Source of the DNA: WHUA01 sp963711215 | GTDB taxonomy: Bacteria > Pseudomonadota > Alphaproteobacteria > UBA8366 | Length of the DNA stretch: 64,000 nucleotides | Assembly: GCA_963711215.1 (NCBI GenBank) | Contig: CAVQDH010000011.1 | Location: forward strand, 1 to 64,000 | Reading direction: 5' to 3' | In this document: positions 36,680 through 45,345 of the stretch, one piece after another | Numbering within the stretch: the stretch's first letter is position 1 | Layout: the number at the start of each line of letters is the position of its first letter | Made by a program: the position numbers and the translations under genes | Notes under the pieces: generated by a model | Told to the model about the DNA's origin: nothing | What the model saw: the letters and a program-made list of their open reading frames with translations, nothing else | Database searches by the model: none

Positions 36680-37150
36680 ATGGCTGACAACGACGGCACG
36701 ACGCGCCTGATCATTCCTGCCGTGGCGCCGCTTTACGGCGCGCTCAAGCCGCTGACGATCCCGCTGATCCGGGTCGTCACCGGGCTGTTTCTCATGCCGC
36801 ATGGCGCACAGAAGCTGTTCGGCCTGTTCGGCGGCGGCGGTCTCGACGGCGCGGCTGCTTTCTTCACCAAGCTCGGCCTCGAGCCGGGCATGTTCTTCGC
36901 GGTGCTGGTCGGCGGGACCGAGTTCTTCGGCGGCCTGTTCCTGGCGCTCGGCTTCCTGACGCGTCCGGCCGCGGCGGGCATCGTCATCCTGATGGCCGTC
37001 GCCGTGTTCAAAGTGCATTTGCCCCACGGCTATTTCTGGCCCAAGGGCGGGTTCGAGTATCCTTTGTTCTGGGGCCTGGTCGCCCTCGCCTTCTTCTTTC
37101 GCGGCGGCGGCGCCTGCTCGGTGGACCGCAAGATCGGCCGGGAGTTCTGA
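36680..37150 (+). CDS. DoxX family membrane protein
   Basis: 156 residues, four helices. DoxX signature: V-T-G-L-F-L-M-P-H-G-A-Q-K-L-F-G near residue 35-50, F-F-T-K-L-G-L-E-P-G, V-G-G-T-E-F-F-G-G-L-F-L, and a late F-F-W-P-K-G-G-F-E-Y-P-L. Role in bacteria unclear, linked to quinone/sulfur or oxidative stress systems, consistent with the redox genes upstream. GGGGAG precedes the ATG at 36680. Confidence 0.85.
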   Translation: MADNDGTTRLIIPAVAPLYGALKPLTIPLIRVVTGLFLMPHGAQKLFGLFGGGGLDGAAAFFTKLGLEPGMFFAVLVGGTEFFGGLFLALGFLTRPAAAGIVILMAVAVFKVHLPHGYFWPKGGFEYPLFWGLVALAFFFRGGGACSVDRKIGREF

Positions 37151-37174
37151 ACGCAGCGACAGGGACGGTAGCGC

Positions 37175-38343
37175 ATGAAGACGAGCGAGGATCGCATCCT
37201 GACGACGCATGTCGGCAGCCTGCCGCGCGGGCCAGGCGCTGTCCGACCTGCTGGTGGCGAAGGCGAACGGCCGGCCCTATGACGAAGCCGCGCTCGCGGG
37301 CGCGGTCGCGGCCGCCGTCGACACCGTCGTGGACAGGCAGATTTCCGCCGGAATCGACATCGTCAACGACGGCGAGATGCCGCGCACGGACTTCGTTTCC
37401 TACATTACCGAGCGGATGACCGGCTTCGGCCGCGGCCCCGGGCCGACGCGGCCCGTGCCGATGGATGCGAAGACCTTCCCGGTCTGGTTCGACCAGATCA
37501 ACCAGAGCGGCCGCCGGCGCATCAACGTCTACGACTTTCCCCAGGCGGTCGGCGAGGTCGCCTACGGCGACCTGTCGGGGGTGAAGGCGGAATGCGGCGG
37601 GTTCAAGGCGGCGCTTGCCAAGCGGGGCGACAGCGTTGCCGGGACCTTCATGACCGCGGTATCGCCGGGCTTCGCGGCGACGGCGATCATCAACAAGCAT
37701 TACAATTCGTACGAGGCCTATGTCTTCGCGCTGGCGCGGGCGCTGCGGCGCGAATACGCGTTCATCGCCGGCCAGGGGTTCACCCTGCAGATCAATTCGC
37801 CGGACCTGGGGCTCGAGCGCTGCGGCTATTTCCAGGACAAGAGCCTGCGCGCAGTTCCAGGACGCGATCGAGATGCATATTGCCGCGCTGAACGAAGCGC
37901 TCGACGGCATTCCGCGCGACCAGGTGCGGCTGCACGCCTGCTACGGCAACCGCGACGGCCCGCATTATCACGACGTGGAATGCCCCGACATCCTGCCGAT
38001 CGTGTACCAGGCGCATGTGGGCGCGATCATGCTGCCCTTCGCGAATCCGCGCCACGCGCACGAGATCGAGGCCTTCCGCGAGATCAGGCTGCCGGACGGC
38101 ATGGTGCTGATTCCGGGCGTGATCGAGACCACGAACAACTACCTCGAGCATCCCAAGGTGGTGGCGGAGCGGCTGGTCCGGGCGGCGTCCTGCATCGGCG
38201 ACAGGGAGCGCATCATCGCCGGCGCCGACTGCGGCTTCGGCACGATGGCCGGCGACACCTTCACGGCGGAAGACGTGGTCTGGGCCAAGCTCGCGTCGCT
38301 CGCCGAAGGCGCGCGGATCGCGACCAAGACGCTGTGGGGGTAA
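37175..38343 (+). CDS. Cobalamin-independent methionine synthase (MetE C-terminal domain) family protein, two frameshifts
   Basis: MetE catalytic-domain-only protein, a family that includes short methionine synthases and related methyl transfer or cleavage enzymes. T-T-H-V-G-S-L-P-R opens the barrel; zinc-site residues H-x-C (R-L-H-A-C-Y-G-N) and Cys in A-D-C-G-F-G are present, but the Glu expected before N-P-R-H is Pro (L-P-F-A-N-P-R-H). Breaks near 37230 and 37848, each one surplus base; after the second, S-L-A-Q-F-Q-D-A-I-E matches the family. About 389 codons when repaired. Substrate uncertain. A strong hairpin follows the stop. Confidence 0.82.
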
Positions 38344-38368
38344 GGAGCCCTTTTCCGGGCCCCTTACC
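38339..38368 (+). terminator. Hairpin overlapping the end of the MetE-like gene
   Basis: 12-bp stem with one mismatch (GGTAAGGAGCCC against GGGCCCCTTACC) and a TTTTCC loop, covering the stop codon. No T-run follows. It lies between convergent genes. Confidence 0.55.
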
Positions 38369-38422
38369 ATGCCCACTTCCGCGTCAGCCGCGTTCCGGGA
38401 CAGACCGGCGCCCCAACCCGGC

Positions 38423-39871
38423 TCAGTCGTCGCCGGCCGCCGCAACGGGCGCGTCGAGAGTCCAGGCCGACTTGTCGATGTCCAGATCCGGGAACTTTTC
38501 GGGATCGAACACCGGGTGCTCGATGCCCTGCTTGAGCTGGTCCGTATAGTCCTTCAAAACCCGCATTCCGACCGGGAACAGCATGATAATGGCCAGCAGG
38601 TTGACCAGGGCCAGCACGCCCATCATGGGATCGGAAAAGAAGAACACCGAGGTCGCCCCCGGCGCCGCCGACCCGACGAACACCAGGATGATGATGGCGA
38701 TGCGCAGGATGTGGCGCGAAATGGCGCTCTCGGTGAACACGGAAAGCGCATTTTCGCCGAGGTAGTAGTTGTAGATGATGGAGCTGAACGCGAACAAGAG
38801 AACGGCTCCGGTCAGGAAATATTGGCTCCATGCCCCGACATGCGATACCAGCGAATCCTGCGTCAGGACGACCCCGTCGATATTCTGCGCGCCCGGCACG
38901 TAGACATGGCCCAGCAGGATGATGAAGGCGGTGCACGAGCAGATCAGGATCGTGTCGATGAACACCGAGAGCGACTGGACGATGCCCTGGCTGATCGGGT
39001 GGCGGACATAGGCGATGGCCGCGACATTCGGCGCGCTGCCCAGCCCCGCTTCGTTGGAAAACAGCCCGCGGCGAATGCCGTTGGCGACCGCGGCCCCCAT
39101 GCCGCCGCCGACCGCCTGCTCGAAACCGAAGGCGTTCTTCACGATCGTGGCGATCACGTGCGGGAGCTCGGTGATGTTGAGCACGATGATCAGCAGCGCC
39201 ATGCCGATGTAACCGATCGCCATGATGGGAACGATGATGTCGGCCGCCTGTGCGATCCGCTTGATGCCGCCGTAAATGACGAAGCCCGTCAGGATGGCGA
39301 GCGCAAGCCCGGTCCAGAGCCGGCCGATGCCCAGGCTGTCCTTCATCGCGCCGGCGACCGTGTTGCCCTGGAACGCGTTGAAGCCGAGCGCGAAGGCCGC
39401 GATCAGCGAAACCGCGTAAAGCATCGCCAGCCATTTGAACCGGCCGCCCAGGCCGTGCACGATGTATTGCGCCGGCCCGCCTCGATAGGTGCCCTCCTCC
39501 TCCGAGCGCTTGAAGACCTGCGCCAGCGTGCACTCGAACAGGCTGGTCGCCATGCCGATCAGCGCGATCATCCACATCCAGAAAACCGCCCCGGGGCCGC
39601 CGAGCGTTATGGCGACCGCCACGCCGGCGATATTCCCCCCGCCGACCCGTCCCCCGACACTGACCAGCAAGGCTTCGCGCGAGCTGACATGCTGCCCCGG
39701 TTCCGGCTCGCCGCCCGGGAACAACACGCGGAACATGCGCCCGAAGAAGCGGAACTGTACCAGTCCCGAAGCGAGCGTGAAAAAGACGCCGAGGACCACC
39801 AGGAACGGGACGAGAGACCATCCCCAGGTCCCATCGCCGATAACCGCGAAAAACAATTCGAGATAGTGCAT
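38423..39871 (-). CDS. Alanine/glycine:cation symporter family protein (AGCS)
   Basis: Na+-coupled importer of small neutral amino acids, 482 residues, 10-11 helices. AGCS markers: S-V-G-G-R-V-G-G-G-N-I-A-G-V-A (about 70-84), S-N-E-A-G-L-G-S-A-P-N-V-A-A, and W-S-Q-Y-F. GGGGAAGAG is 5 bp before the ATG. It lies between two MetE-like genes, so it might supply a substrate such as glycine, alanine or a sulfur/methyl amino acid. Confidence 0.91.
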   Translation of the reverse strand: MHYLELFFAVIGDGTWGWSLVPFLVVLGVFFTLASGLVQFRFFGRMFRVLFPGGEPEPGQHVSSREALLVSVGGRVGGGNIAGVAVAITLGGPGAVFWMWMIALIGMATSLFECTLAQVFKRSEEEGTYRGGPAQYIVHGLGGRFKWLAMLYAVSLIAAFALGFNAFQGNTVAGAMKDSLGIGRLWTGLALAILTGFVIYGGIKRIAQAADIIVPIMAIGYIGMALLIIVLNITELPHVIATIVKNAFGFEQAVGGGMGAAVANGIRRGLFSNEAGLGSAPNVAAIAYVRHPISQGIVQSLSVFIDTILICSCTAFIILLGHVYVPGAQNIDGVVLTQDSLVSHVGAWSQYFLTGAVLLFAFSSIIYNYYLGENALSVFTESAISRHILRIAIIILVFVGSAAPGATSVFFFSDPMMGVLALVNLLAIIMLFPVGMRVLKDYTDQLKQGIEHPVFDPEKFPDLDIDKSAWTLDAPVAAAGDD

Positions 39872-40181
39872 GACTCTTCCCCTCTGTTACATCCGACTCC
39901 GCTGACGACCGTGCGACGCGAAATCCGGCTGCCGAGTGGGGCACGAGTCACCTTCGCCGCCAGGTTGCCATTGGGTCAGGCAGCAAGCGGCGTGCCAACG
40001 ATGTCACATGGCCGTGCATCCAATGTCATTCGGCATACGGGAAGCGCCAAATCATGTTCGTTCGTCTACCTATCGTAGGCGGATGGGCGCAGCCGGTCCA
40101 CCCTCGATGCCCGCCTGGGTTCAGATGCGCAACGCGAACGAGCAGCGCGACGCCCCGATGCATATTTGAGCAGCATGACGG

Positions 40182-40297
40182 GGACGCGCGCGAGACGCGC
40201 GCCCGCGGCCGGTGTCGTCCGGCCGCTGTTTATGAAAGACGGGCGCGCGCGAGACGCGCGCCCGCGGCCGGTGTCGTCCGGCCGCCGTTTATTAAAG
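40182..40297. repeat. Two tandem 59-bp units, each with two GC-rich hairpins
   Basis: Two copies with a 59-bp period and only a few differences. Each unit has GGGCGCGCG-CGAGA-CGCGCGCCC (perfect in the second copy) and GCGGCCGG-TGTCGT-CCGGCCGC followed by TGTTTATG/CGTTTATT. The second unit overlaps the stop codon of the 40292 gene. Upstream (39872-40181) no gene or other element was seen. Similar hairpins form the block inserted at 34986-35045. Confidence 0.8.
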
Positions 40298-41357
40298 TTT
40301 GGCGCGCGCTAAGCGTGCGCCGGCGGCCATCGCCTGCAGCTTGGCGCGGGCGGTGGGCACGTCGATTTTGACCAGCCCGCAGTCGGGGGCCGCCATGATC
40401 TGCTCGGGCGGCAGGTGTTCGGCGGCAGCCAGCAGATGGTCGCGGACATGCTCGGGCGTCTCGATCCGCGCCGCGCCCTCGTCGTGGCCGACATCGATGC
40501 AGCCGAACATCACCGTCTTCGACGGGCAGAGGCGCAGCACCTTCGGGTCCATCTTCGAGACCTCGAATTCAAGCGACATGATGTCGATGGAGGATTTCTC
40601 CAACGCGGCGATGATCGTTGGATAACTCTCCTGGCGCTCGCGCTTGATGCCCTTGTGCGGGTAGCCGTAGCAGACATGCACCGCGGCCTTGGCGTTCTTC
40701 AGCCCCTGCGCGGCGCGGTCGAGCGCCGGGATGCCGAGCTCGACGGCGCGGTCGGGCTGGCGGCTGTAGACCGGCTCGTCGAACTGGATGACCGAGACGC
40801 CGAGCGCATCGAGAGCTAAGGCCTCCTCGTTGAGCGCCTCGGCGATCGCGAAGACATAATCCTTGTCGCTACCGTAATACTCGTCCGCGGTCGAATCCGC
40901 GACCGTCATCGGCCCGGGCAGCGTGATCTTGAACGGCCGCGGCGATTCCGCGGCGAGGAAGCGTACGTCGTCGTCGAGGATCGGCTTCGCGACGCGTGAC
41001 CGGGCCCGTGCAGCGCCCGACGTGGCCGACCCGGCCGCTGCGAATCTTCTTCTCCGCCAGGGTCTTGTAGTCGAGCCCGCCGAGCGCCCGCGTCACATAG
41101 GTGATGTAGTATTCCCGCCGCTGCTCGCCGTCGCTGACCAGGTCGATGCCCGCCTGCTCCTGGGTCTGCAGCATGACGCGCGTCGCATCGTCCTGCGCGT
41201 TCTTCAGCATGTCGCCCTCGAAGGCCCATTCGACTTCCGACCCGTGGTCGTGGTTGGCGACGCTGCGCGGGTCGCGCTTCAGCATCCAGAGCGGCTTCGG
41301 CATCGAGCCGACGACGGTCGTGGTGAAGGGGCCGAAACGGTCTGTGCGGCTGGGCAT
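40292..41357 (-). CDS. Cobalamin-independent methionine synthase family protein (second copy), frameshifted
   Basis: MetE-C-like barrel of about 355 codons. F-T-T-T-V-V-G-S-M-P-K-P opens it; G-P-M-T-V-A-D and Q-F-D-E-P-V-Y follow. Zinc-type ligands are complete: H-x-C in A-V-H-V-C-Y-G-Y, Glu in M-S-L-E-F-E-V, Cys in A-P-D-C-G-L. The frame breaks at about 40991 between V-T-R and K-P-I-L-D-D-D-V-R; one surplus base explains it. Not the same subfamily as the 37175 gene. Runs toward the tandem repeats, which may end its transcript. A short methionine synthase or a methyl-sulfur or betaine-type reaction is possible. Confidence 0.83.
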
Positions 41358-41520
41358 GGTGGGTTGCTCCTGGGCTTTTGCGAAAGGCGGTGGGGTGACG
41401 CCAGTTTAATCCGGATGCCGGGGCGTTGTCGAAAAACGCCCGGCGCCTGGCGCGGCTGTTCGCCGCTTTCGCCTTCTCACGATGGCGGGAGCCCCCCTTC
41501 TCTTTTCCCGCCGCCGGGCC

Positions 41521-41706
41521 TATAACCCTGCGCCATGAGCATGAGCCCGACATATTCCCCGAACCGCCGCCGCGTGCCGTCCTTGGATACCGCGCGGTCG
41601 GTCCCGGTAGTCCGGGGCTTCGGTGCGTGGGAGGGTTCCTGTCCTTAGGCGGCGCCGGCGAAATCGGAAGCGCGCCTAAGGGCGGATCTTCGGATCCGCC
41701 TTTTTT
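41521..41706 (+). ncRNA. Predicted structured RNA or leader upstream of the MATE gene, unidentified family
   Basis: In the 373-bp gap 41358-41730. A TATAAC box at 41521 suggests a start near 41533; the transcript would end at the terminator 41681-41706. Between them are pairings GACA/TGTC and GAACC/GGTTC closing a long arm, CCCGG/CCGGG in its tip, and CTTAGGC (41644) with GCCTAAG (41674). No protein frame with a ribosome site fits. It could be a free small RNA or a transcription-attenuating leader for the MATE gene 25 bp downstream. I could not match it to 6S, SRP, or a known riboswitch. Confidence 0.45.
41681..41706 (+). terminator. Rho-independent terminator just before the MATE gene
   Basis: Perfect 8-bp stem GGCGGATC/GATCCGCC, TTCG tetraloop, then six T. 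It ends 24 bases before the MATE ATG, so it either ends a separate RNA or attenuates the MATE message. Confidence 0.88.
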
Positions 41707-41730
41707 GTTGCGAGGCATTGGAGAAAGACC

Positions 41731-43143
41731 ATGGACGGCGCCGGGATGGCACAGGCGGCGGGATCGGGCGCGCGAAGCGCCCCTTGGCGGCAGGAGCTCG
41801 GCGCGATGACGCGCCTCGCCGCCCCCATCGTGCTGACCCAGCTCGCCTGGGTCGCGATCATGACGACCGACATGGCGATGATCGGCCGGCTCGGCGCGAA
41901 CGCCCTGGCCGGCGCGTCGCTGTCGCTGATGGTGTTCTTTCTCGGCTATCTCGCGTGCTTCGGGGTGATCATGGCGACCGCGGCGCTCACGGCGCAGGCC
42001 TATGGCGCGCGCCAGCCGCGGATGGTTCGCCGCGTCGTCCGCCAGGGGCTTTGGATTTCGGCGCTCCTGACCGCGCCGGCGGTGACGATCTTCGGCTATA
42101 CCGGCGACATCCTGCAGGCGCTCGGCGAGCCCGCCGAGGCGCTGGCGCCCGCGAGCGCCTACATGGACACGCTGAAATGGGCGCTGCCGGCGACGATCGC
42201 CTTCGCCGTGCTGCGCAACTTCGTCTCCGCGCTGAACCGGCCGACGGTCGCGCTCTGGGTGATGCTGGCCGGCGTGCCCGCCAACGCGCTGCTGGACTAT
42301 GCGCTGATCTTCGGGCATCTCGGCCTGCCGCGGCTCGAGCTGGCCGGCGCCGGCATCGCGACCTCGTCGGTCAATGCGGCGATGTTCCTGGCGCTGCTGG
42401 TGATCGCCGTCGCGCGGAGGCCTTTCGCCCGCTACACCATCCTGGTCCGCTTCTGGCGTCCCGACTGGCAGGCGTTCCGCCAGATCTTCCGCATCGGCCT
42501 GCCGATCGCCGGGACGATGCTGCTCGAGGGCGGTTTCTTCATCGCCGCGGTGTTCGTGGCCGGCCGGTTCGGCGCGGCGGTCATCGCGGCGCACATGATC
42601 GCGATGCAAATGCCGCACATCACCTTCATGGTGCCGATGGGAATGGCGCAGGCCGCCACGGTCCGCGTCGGCCAGGCGGTCGGCCGGCGCGACGCGGTGG
42701 CCGCCTACCGGGCGGGCTGGATCGCCGTCGCGGTGACGCTCGCCTTCATGTCGGTGATGACCGTGATCGTGCTCGCGATTCCGCACACCTTCGCCTCGGC
42801 CTTCATGGACCACGACCGGCCGGACAGCGCCGCCGTGCTCGCACTGGCGACGACCTTCCTGTTCTACGCCGCCGTCTTCCAGATGGCGGACGGCATCCAG
42901 GCGGTCACTGCCGGCGCGCTGCGCGGCCTCAACGACACGGCGATGCCGATGCTGCTGGCGGCCGTCAGCTTCTGGGGCGTCGGCGCCGCAGTCGGGCTCT
43001 CGCTCGCCTTTCTCGCCGGCATGGGCGGCTCGGGGCTTTGGCTCGGCTTCGACTGCGGCCTGGGCTGCGTCGCCGCGCTGCTGGCCTTGCGGCTGCGCAG
43101 GCTGACGCGCCTGCGCTACATTCCCGCCCTCGCCCGCGACTGA
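41731..43143 (+). CDS. MATE family multidrug/toxin efflux transporter (NorM-like)
   Basis: 470 residues, 12 helices, Na+ or H+ driven efflux. Typical features: P-I-V-L-T-Q-L-A-W-V-A-I-M-T-T-D-M-A-M-I-G in helix 1, A-L-N-R-P-T-V-A-L between helices 4 and 5, G-L-P-I-A-G-T-M-L-L-E-G-G-F-F at the second-half start, and R-G-L-N-D-T near the end. GGAGAAAGACC lies before the ATG. Its expression may depend on the structured leader just upstream. Confidence 0.92.
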   Translation: MDGAGMAQAAGSGARSAPWRQELGAMTRLAAPIVLTQLAWVAIMTTDMAMIGRLGANALAGASLSLMVFFLGYLACFGVIMATAALTAQAYGARQPRMVRRVVRQGLWISALLTAPAVTIFGYTGDILQALGEPAEALAPASAYMDTLKWALPATIAFAVLRNFVSALNRPTVALWVMLAGVPANALLDYALIFGHLGLPRLELAGAGIATSSVNAAMFLALLVIAVARRPFARYTILVRFWRPDWQAFRQIFRIGLPIAGTMLLEGGFFIAAVFVAGRFGAAVIAAHMIAMQMPHITFMVPMGMAQAATVRVGQAVGRRDAVAAYRAGWIAVAVTLAFMSVMTVIVLAIPHTFASAFMDHDRPDSAAVLALATTFLFYAAVFQMADGIQAVTAGALRGLNDTAMPMLLAAVSFWGVGAAVGLSLAFLAGMGGSGLWLGFDCGLGCVAALLALRLRRLTRLRYIPALARD

Positions 43144-43203
43144 GCCCGGCGGATGCCTTCCGATTCGATAGCGGAAGGCTATGGATTGCGGTATGTGAAC
43201 GGG

Positions 43204-44667
43204 ATGTCGGACTCCGAGACGGGAAAGATCTTCATCGGCGCGGGCGCGAAGCCCGCCTATCTCACGCTCAGGCTGGCGAACCGTCATGGCCTGATCGCGG
43301 GCGCGACCGGCACCGGCAAGACGGTGACCTTGCAGATCCTGGCGGAAGGCTTCGCCGCCGCCGGCGTGCCGGTCTTCCTCGCCGACGTCAAGGGCGACCT
43401 GTCCGGCATGTGCCAGGACGGCGCGGCCAACCCGAAGCTCGCGGAGCGCGCCAAGACGATCGGTCTTGCCGATTACCGCCCGCAGCGCGCGCCGGTCGTC
43501 TTCTGGGACCTGTTCGGCGAAAAGGGCCATCCGATCCGCACCACGGTCTCGGAGATGGGGCCGCTCCTGCTGTCCCGCCTGCTCGACCTGACCGAGGCGC
43601 AGGAGGGCACGCTCAGCATCGTCTTCCAGCTCGCCGACGACGAGGGCCTGCTGCTGCTCGACCTCAAGGACCTGCGCGCCCTGCTGCAATATGCCGGCGA
43701 GCAGAAGGAGCGCCTGTCGATACGCTACGGCAACGTCAACGCGGCCTCCGTCGGCGCCATCCAGCGCCGTCTGCTGACGCTCGAACAGGAGGGCGGCGCG
43801 CATTTCTTCGGCGAGCCGGCGCTCGACCTGCGCGACTTCATGCGGACCGACTTCGACGGCCGCGGCTTCGTCAACATCCTGGCCGCCGACCGGCTGATGA
43901 TGAGCCCCCGCCTCTACGCCACTTTCCTGCTCTGGCTGCTGAGCGAGCTGTTCGAGGAGATGCCCGAGGTGGGCGATCCCGACAAGCCGCGCCTCGTGTT
44001 CTTCTTCGACGAGGCGCATCTGCTGTTCGAGGACGCGCCCAAGGCGCTGACCGACAAGGTCGAGCAGGTGGTGCGGCTGATCCGCTCCAAGGGCGTCGGC
44101 GTCTATTTCGTGTCGCAGAGCCCGCTCGACATTCCCGAGGACGTGCTGGGCCAGCTCGGCAACCGCGTCCAGCACGCGCTGCGCGCCTTCACGCCGCGCG
44201 ACCAGAAGGCGATCAAGGCGACGGCGGAGACCTTCCGCCGCAATCCGAAGCTCGATGCCGAGACCGCGCTGACCGAGCTCGGCGTCGGCGAAGCGCTGGT
44301 ATCGACGCTCGAGGACAAGGGCGCGCCGTCGGTGGTCGAGCGCGTGCTGATCCGCCCGCCCTGCTCGCGCATGGGGCCGGCCAGCGACGCGGAGCGGCGC
44401 GCCGTGCTCGACGCGAGCCCGGTGCGCGGCCGCTACGATACGCCGGTCGACCGCGTGTCCGCCTATGAGAAGCTGGTCGAGCGCACGGAGAAAGCCGTTC
44501 CCGACGCGCCGCCGCCCGGCCGCATGCCGCAGACTGGCGCCACGCCGCCGCGCCGGCCGTCGAACCGGCTCAGCCTGACCGAAGTCGTCATGCGCGAGGT
44601 CGGCCGCACGCTCGGCCGCGAGATCATTCGCGGCATCCTGGGCTCGATCTTCAAGGGGCGACGGTAG
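43204..44667 (+). CDS. HerA-like helicase domain protein (DUF853 family ATPase)
   Basis: 487-residue ASCE ATPase. Walker A G-A-T-G-T-G-K-T-V-T (about 34-43), Walker B V-F-F-F-D-E-A-H-L-L-F (about 264-274), S-Q-S-P-L-D-I-P-E-D-V-L-G-Q-L-G-N-R arginine/sensor region. Relatives of the E. coli YjgR type; many are single stand-alone copies and the function is not established, though the fold is that of DNA translocases. The frame also opens at 43153; the ATG at 43204 gives the normal N-terminus. No nuclease partner (NurA, SIR2) is adjacent, so no defence role is claimed. Confidence 0.87.
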   Translation: MSDSETGKIFIGAGAKPAYLTLRLANRHGLIAGATGTGKTVTLQILAEGFAAAGVPVFLADVKGDLSGMCQDGAANPKLAERAKTIGLADYRPQRAPVVFWDLFGEKGHPIRTTVSEMGPLLLSRLLDLTEAQEGTLSIVFQLADDEGLLLLDLKDLRALLQYAGEQKERLSIRYGNVNAASVGAIQRRLLTLEQEGGAHFFGEPALDLRDFMRTDFDGRGFVNILAADRLMMSPRLYATFLLWLLSELFEEMPEVGDPDKPRLVFFFDEAHLLFEDAPKALTDKVEQVVRLIRSKGVGVYFVSQSPLDIPEDVLGQLGNRVQHALRAFTPRDQKAIKATAETFRRNPKLDAETALTELGVGEALVSTLEDKGAPSVVERVLIRPPCSRMGPASDAERRAVLDASPVRGRYDTPVDRVSAYEKLVERTEKAVPDAPPPGRMPQTGATPPRRPSNRLSLTEVVMREVGRTLGREIIRGILGSIFKGRR

Positions 44668-44687
44668 GCGCTTCGCGTAAATCACCT

Positions 44688-44738
44688 AAAAAGGGGACGG
44701 AGCCCGATTTTCGAAAAAAAGGGCTCTGTCCCCTTTTT
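44688..44738. repeat. Palindromic element of GGGGAC-GAGCCC type between convergent genes, copy 1
   Basis: AAAAAGGGGACGGAGCCC faces GGGCTCTGTCCCCTTTTT with a 15-base A-rich loop, one mismatch. It can act as a bidirectional terminator. Second copy at 62738-62787. Confidence 0.82.
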
Positions 44739-44750
44739 GTCCGTTCTCTT

Positions 44751-45281
44751 TTACTTCGCCCGCCGCATCAGCGCGGCGGCGTCGGCGAAGCCGGTCGCCT
44801 CGGCGTCCTCGAGCGGCGTGGTGCAGTCGTCGATGCGCGTCCGGGCTACCGGGTCGGCGCCGTATTCCAGCAGCAGCTCGACCGCCGGCAGGTCGCGCTG
44901 CACGACGGCGTAATGCAGCGGCGTCCAGTCGTTGATGCCGCGCTGGCCCACGTCGGCGCCGTTGTCCAGCAGCAGGGTCAGCACCGCGAGCCGGTTCGGC
45001 CGGTCGGTCGACAATGCGGCGATCAGCGACGGGAAACCGGCGTCGTCGGGATAGCGCGCATCGGCGCCCGCCTCGAGCAGCTCGATGATGAAGGGCAGCG
45101 GGCTCCAGTAGATGGCGTATTCGAGCGGATACCTGCCGACGCCAAGCTCCAGCGGCTGCACGCAGTTGGGAAAATCCGCCGGGTTGCCGAGGGCGGCCCT
45201 CAGCCCGGCCAGATTGCCCATGCGGTAAGCATGGTCAACGGCTTTTAACTGTCTATGGAAGGCGGCGCGGCTCTTGCTCAT
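44751..45281 (-). CDS. Ankyrin repeat protein
   Basis: 176 residues built from about three to four ankyrin repeats: P-L-E-Y-A-I-Y-W-S-P-L-P-F-I-I-E-L-L-E-A-G-A-D-A, L-L-L-D-N-G-A-D-V, W-T-P-L-H-Y-A-V-V-Q-R-D-L-P-A-V-E-L-L-L-E-Y-G-A-D-P. No signal peptide. Protein-protein interaction module; partner unknown. Confidence 0.85.
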   Translation of the reverse strand: MSKSRAAFHRQLKAVDHAYRMGNLAGLRAALGNPADFPNCVQPLELGVGRYPLEYAIYWSPLPFIIELLEAGADARYPDDAGFPSLIAALSTDRPNRLAVLTLLLDNGADVGQRGINDWTPLHYAVVQRDLPAVELLLEYGADPVARTRIDDCTTPLEDAEATGFADAAALMRRAK

Positions 45282-45345
45282 CGCGCCCGATATTCGGCCA
45301 AACAGGTTAAGAAAAATCTTAGCCGCGCGGCGCGGCCCCCACCTT

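Noticed and set aside
37175..37848. Programmed +1 frameshifting as an explanation for the broken genes
   Set aside because: No shared slippery site or pseudoknot was seen at the thirteen breaks, and the genes are unrelated enzymes that need no such control; assembly error is simpler.
40182..40297. Short CRISPR-like array
   Set aside because: Only two units, the whole 59 bp is repeated with no variable spacers, and no cas gene is present.
41533..41706. 6S RNA, SRP RNA or a guanidine riboswitch
   Set aside because: The 5' and 3' ends do not close on each other as in 6S, the SRP loop sequence is missing, and riboswitch core motifs were not found; left as unidentified.
43204..44667. HerA-type antiviral defence system
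   Set aside because: The neighbours are a MATE pump and an ankyrin gene; no nuclease, Sir2 or DUF4297 partner is present, and this subfamily is usually stand-alone.
40906..44685. A 1259-codon minus-strand open frame
   Set aside because: Antisense to the MATE and HerA-like genes; same composition artefact; the only real part is the MetE-like 5' section, which belongs to another frame.
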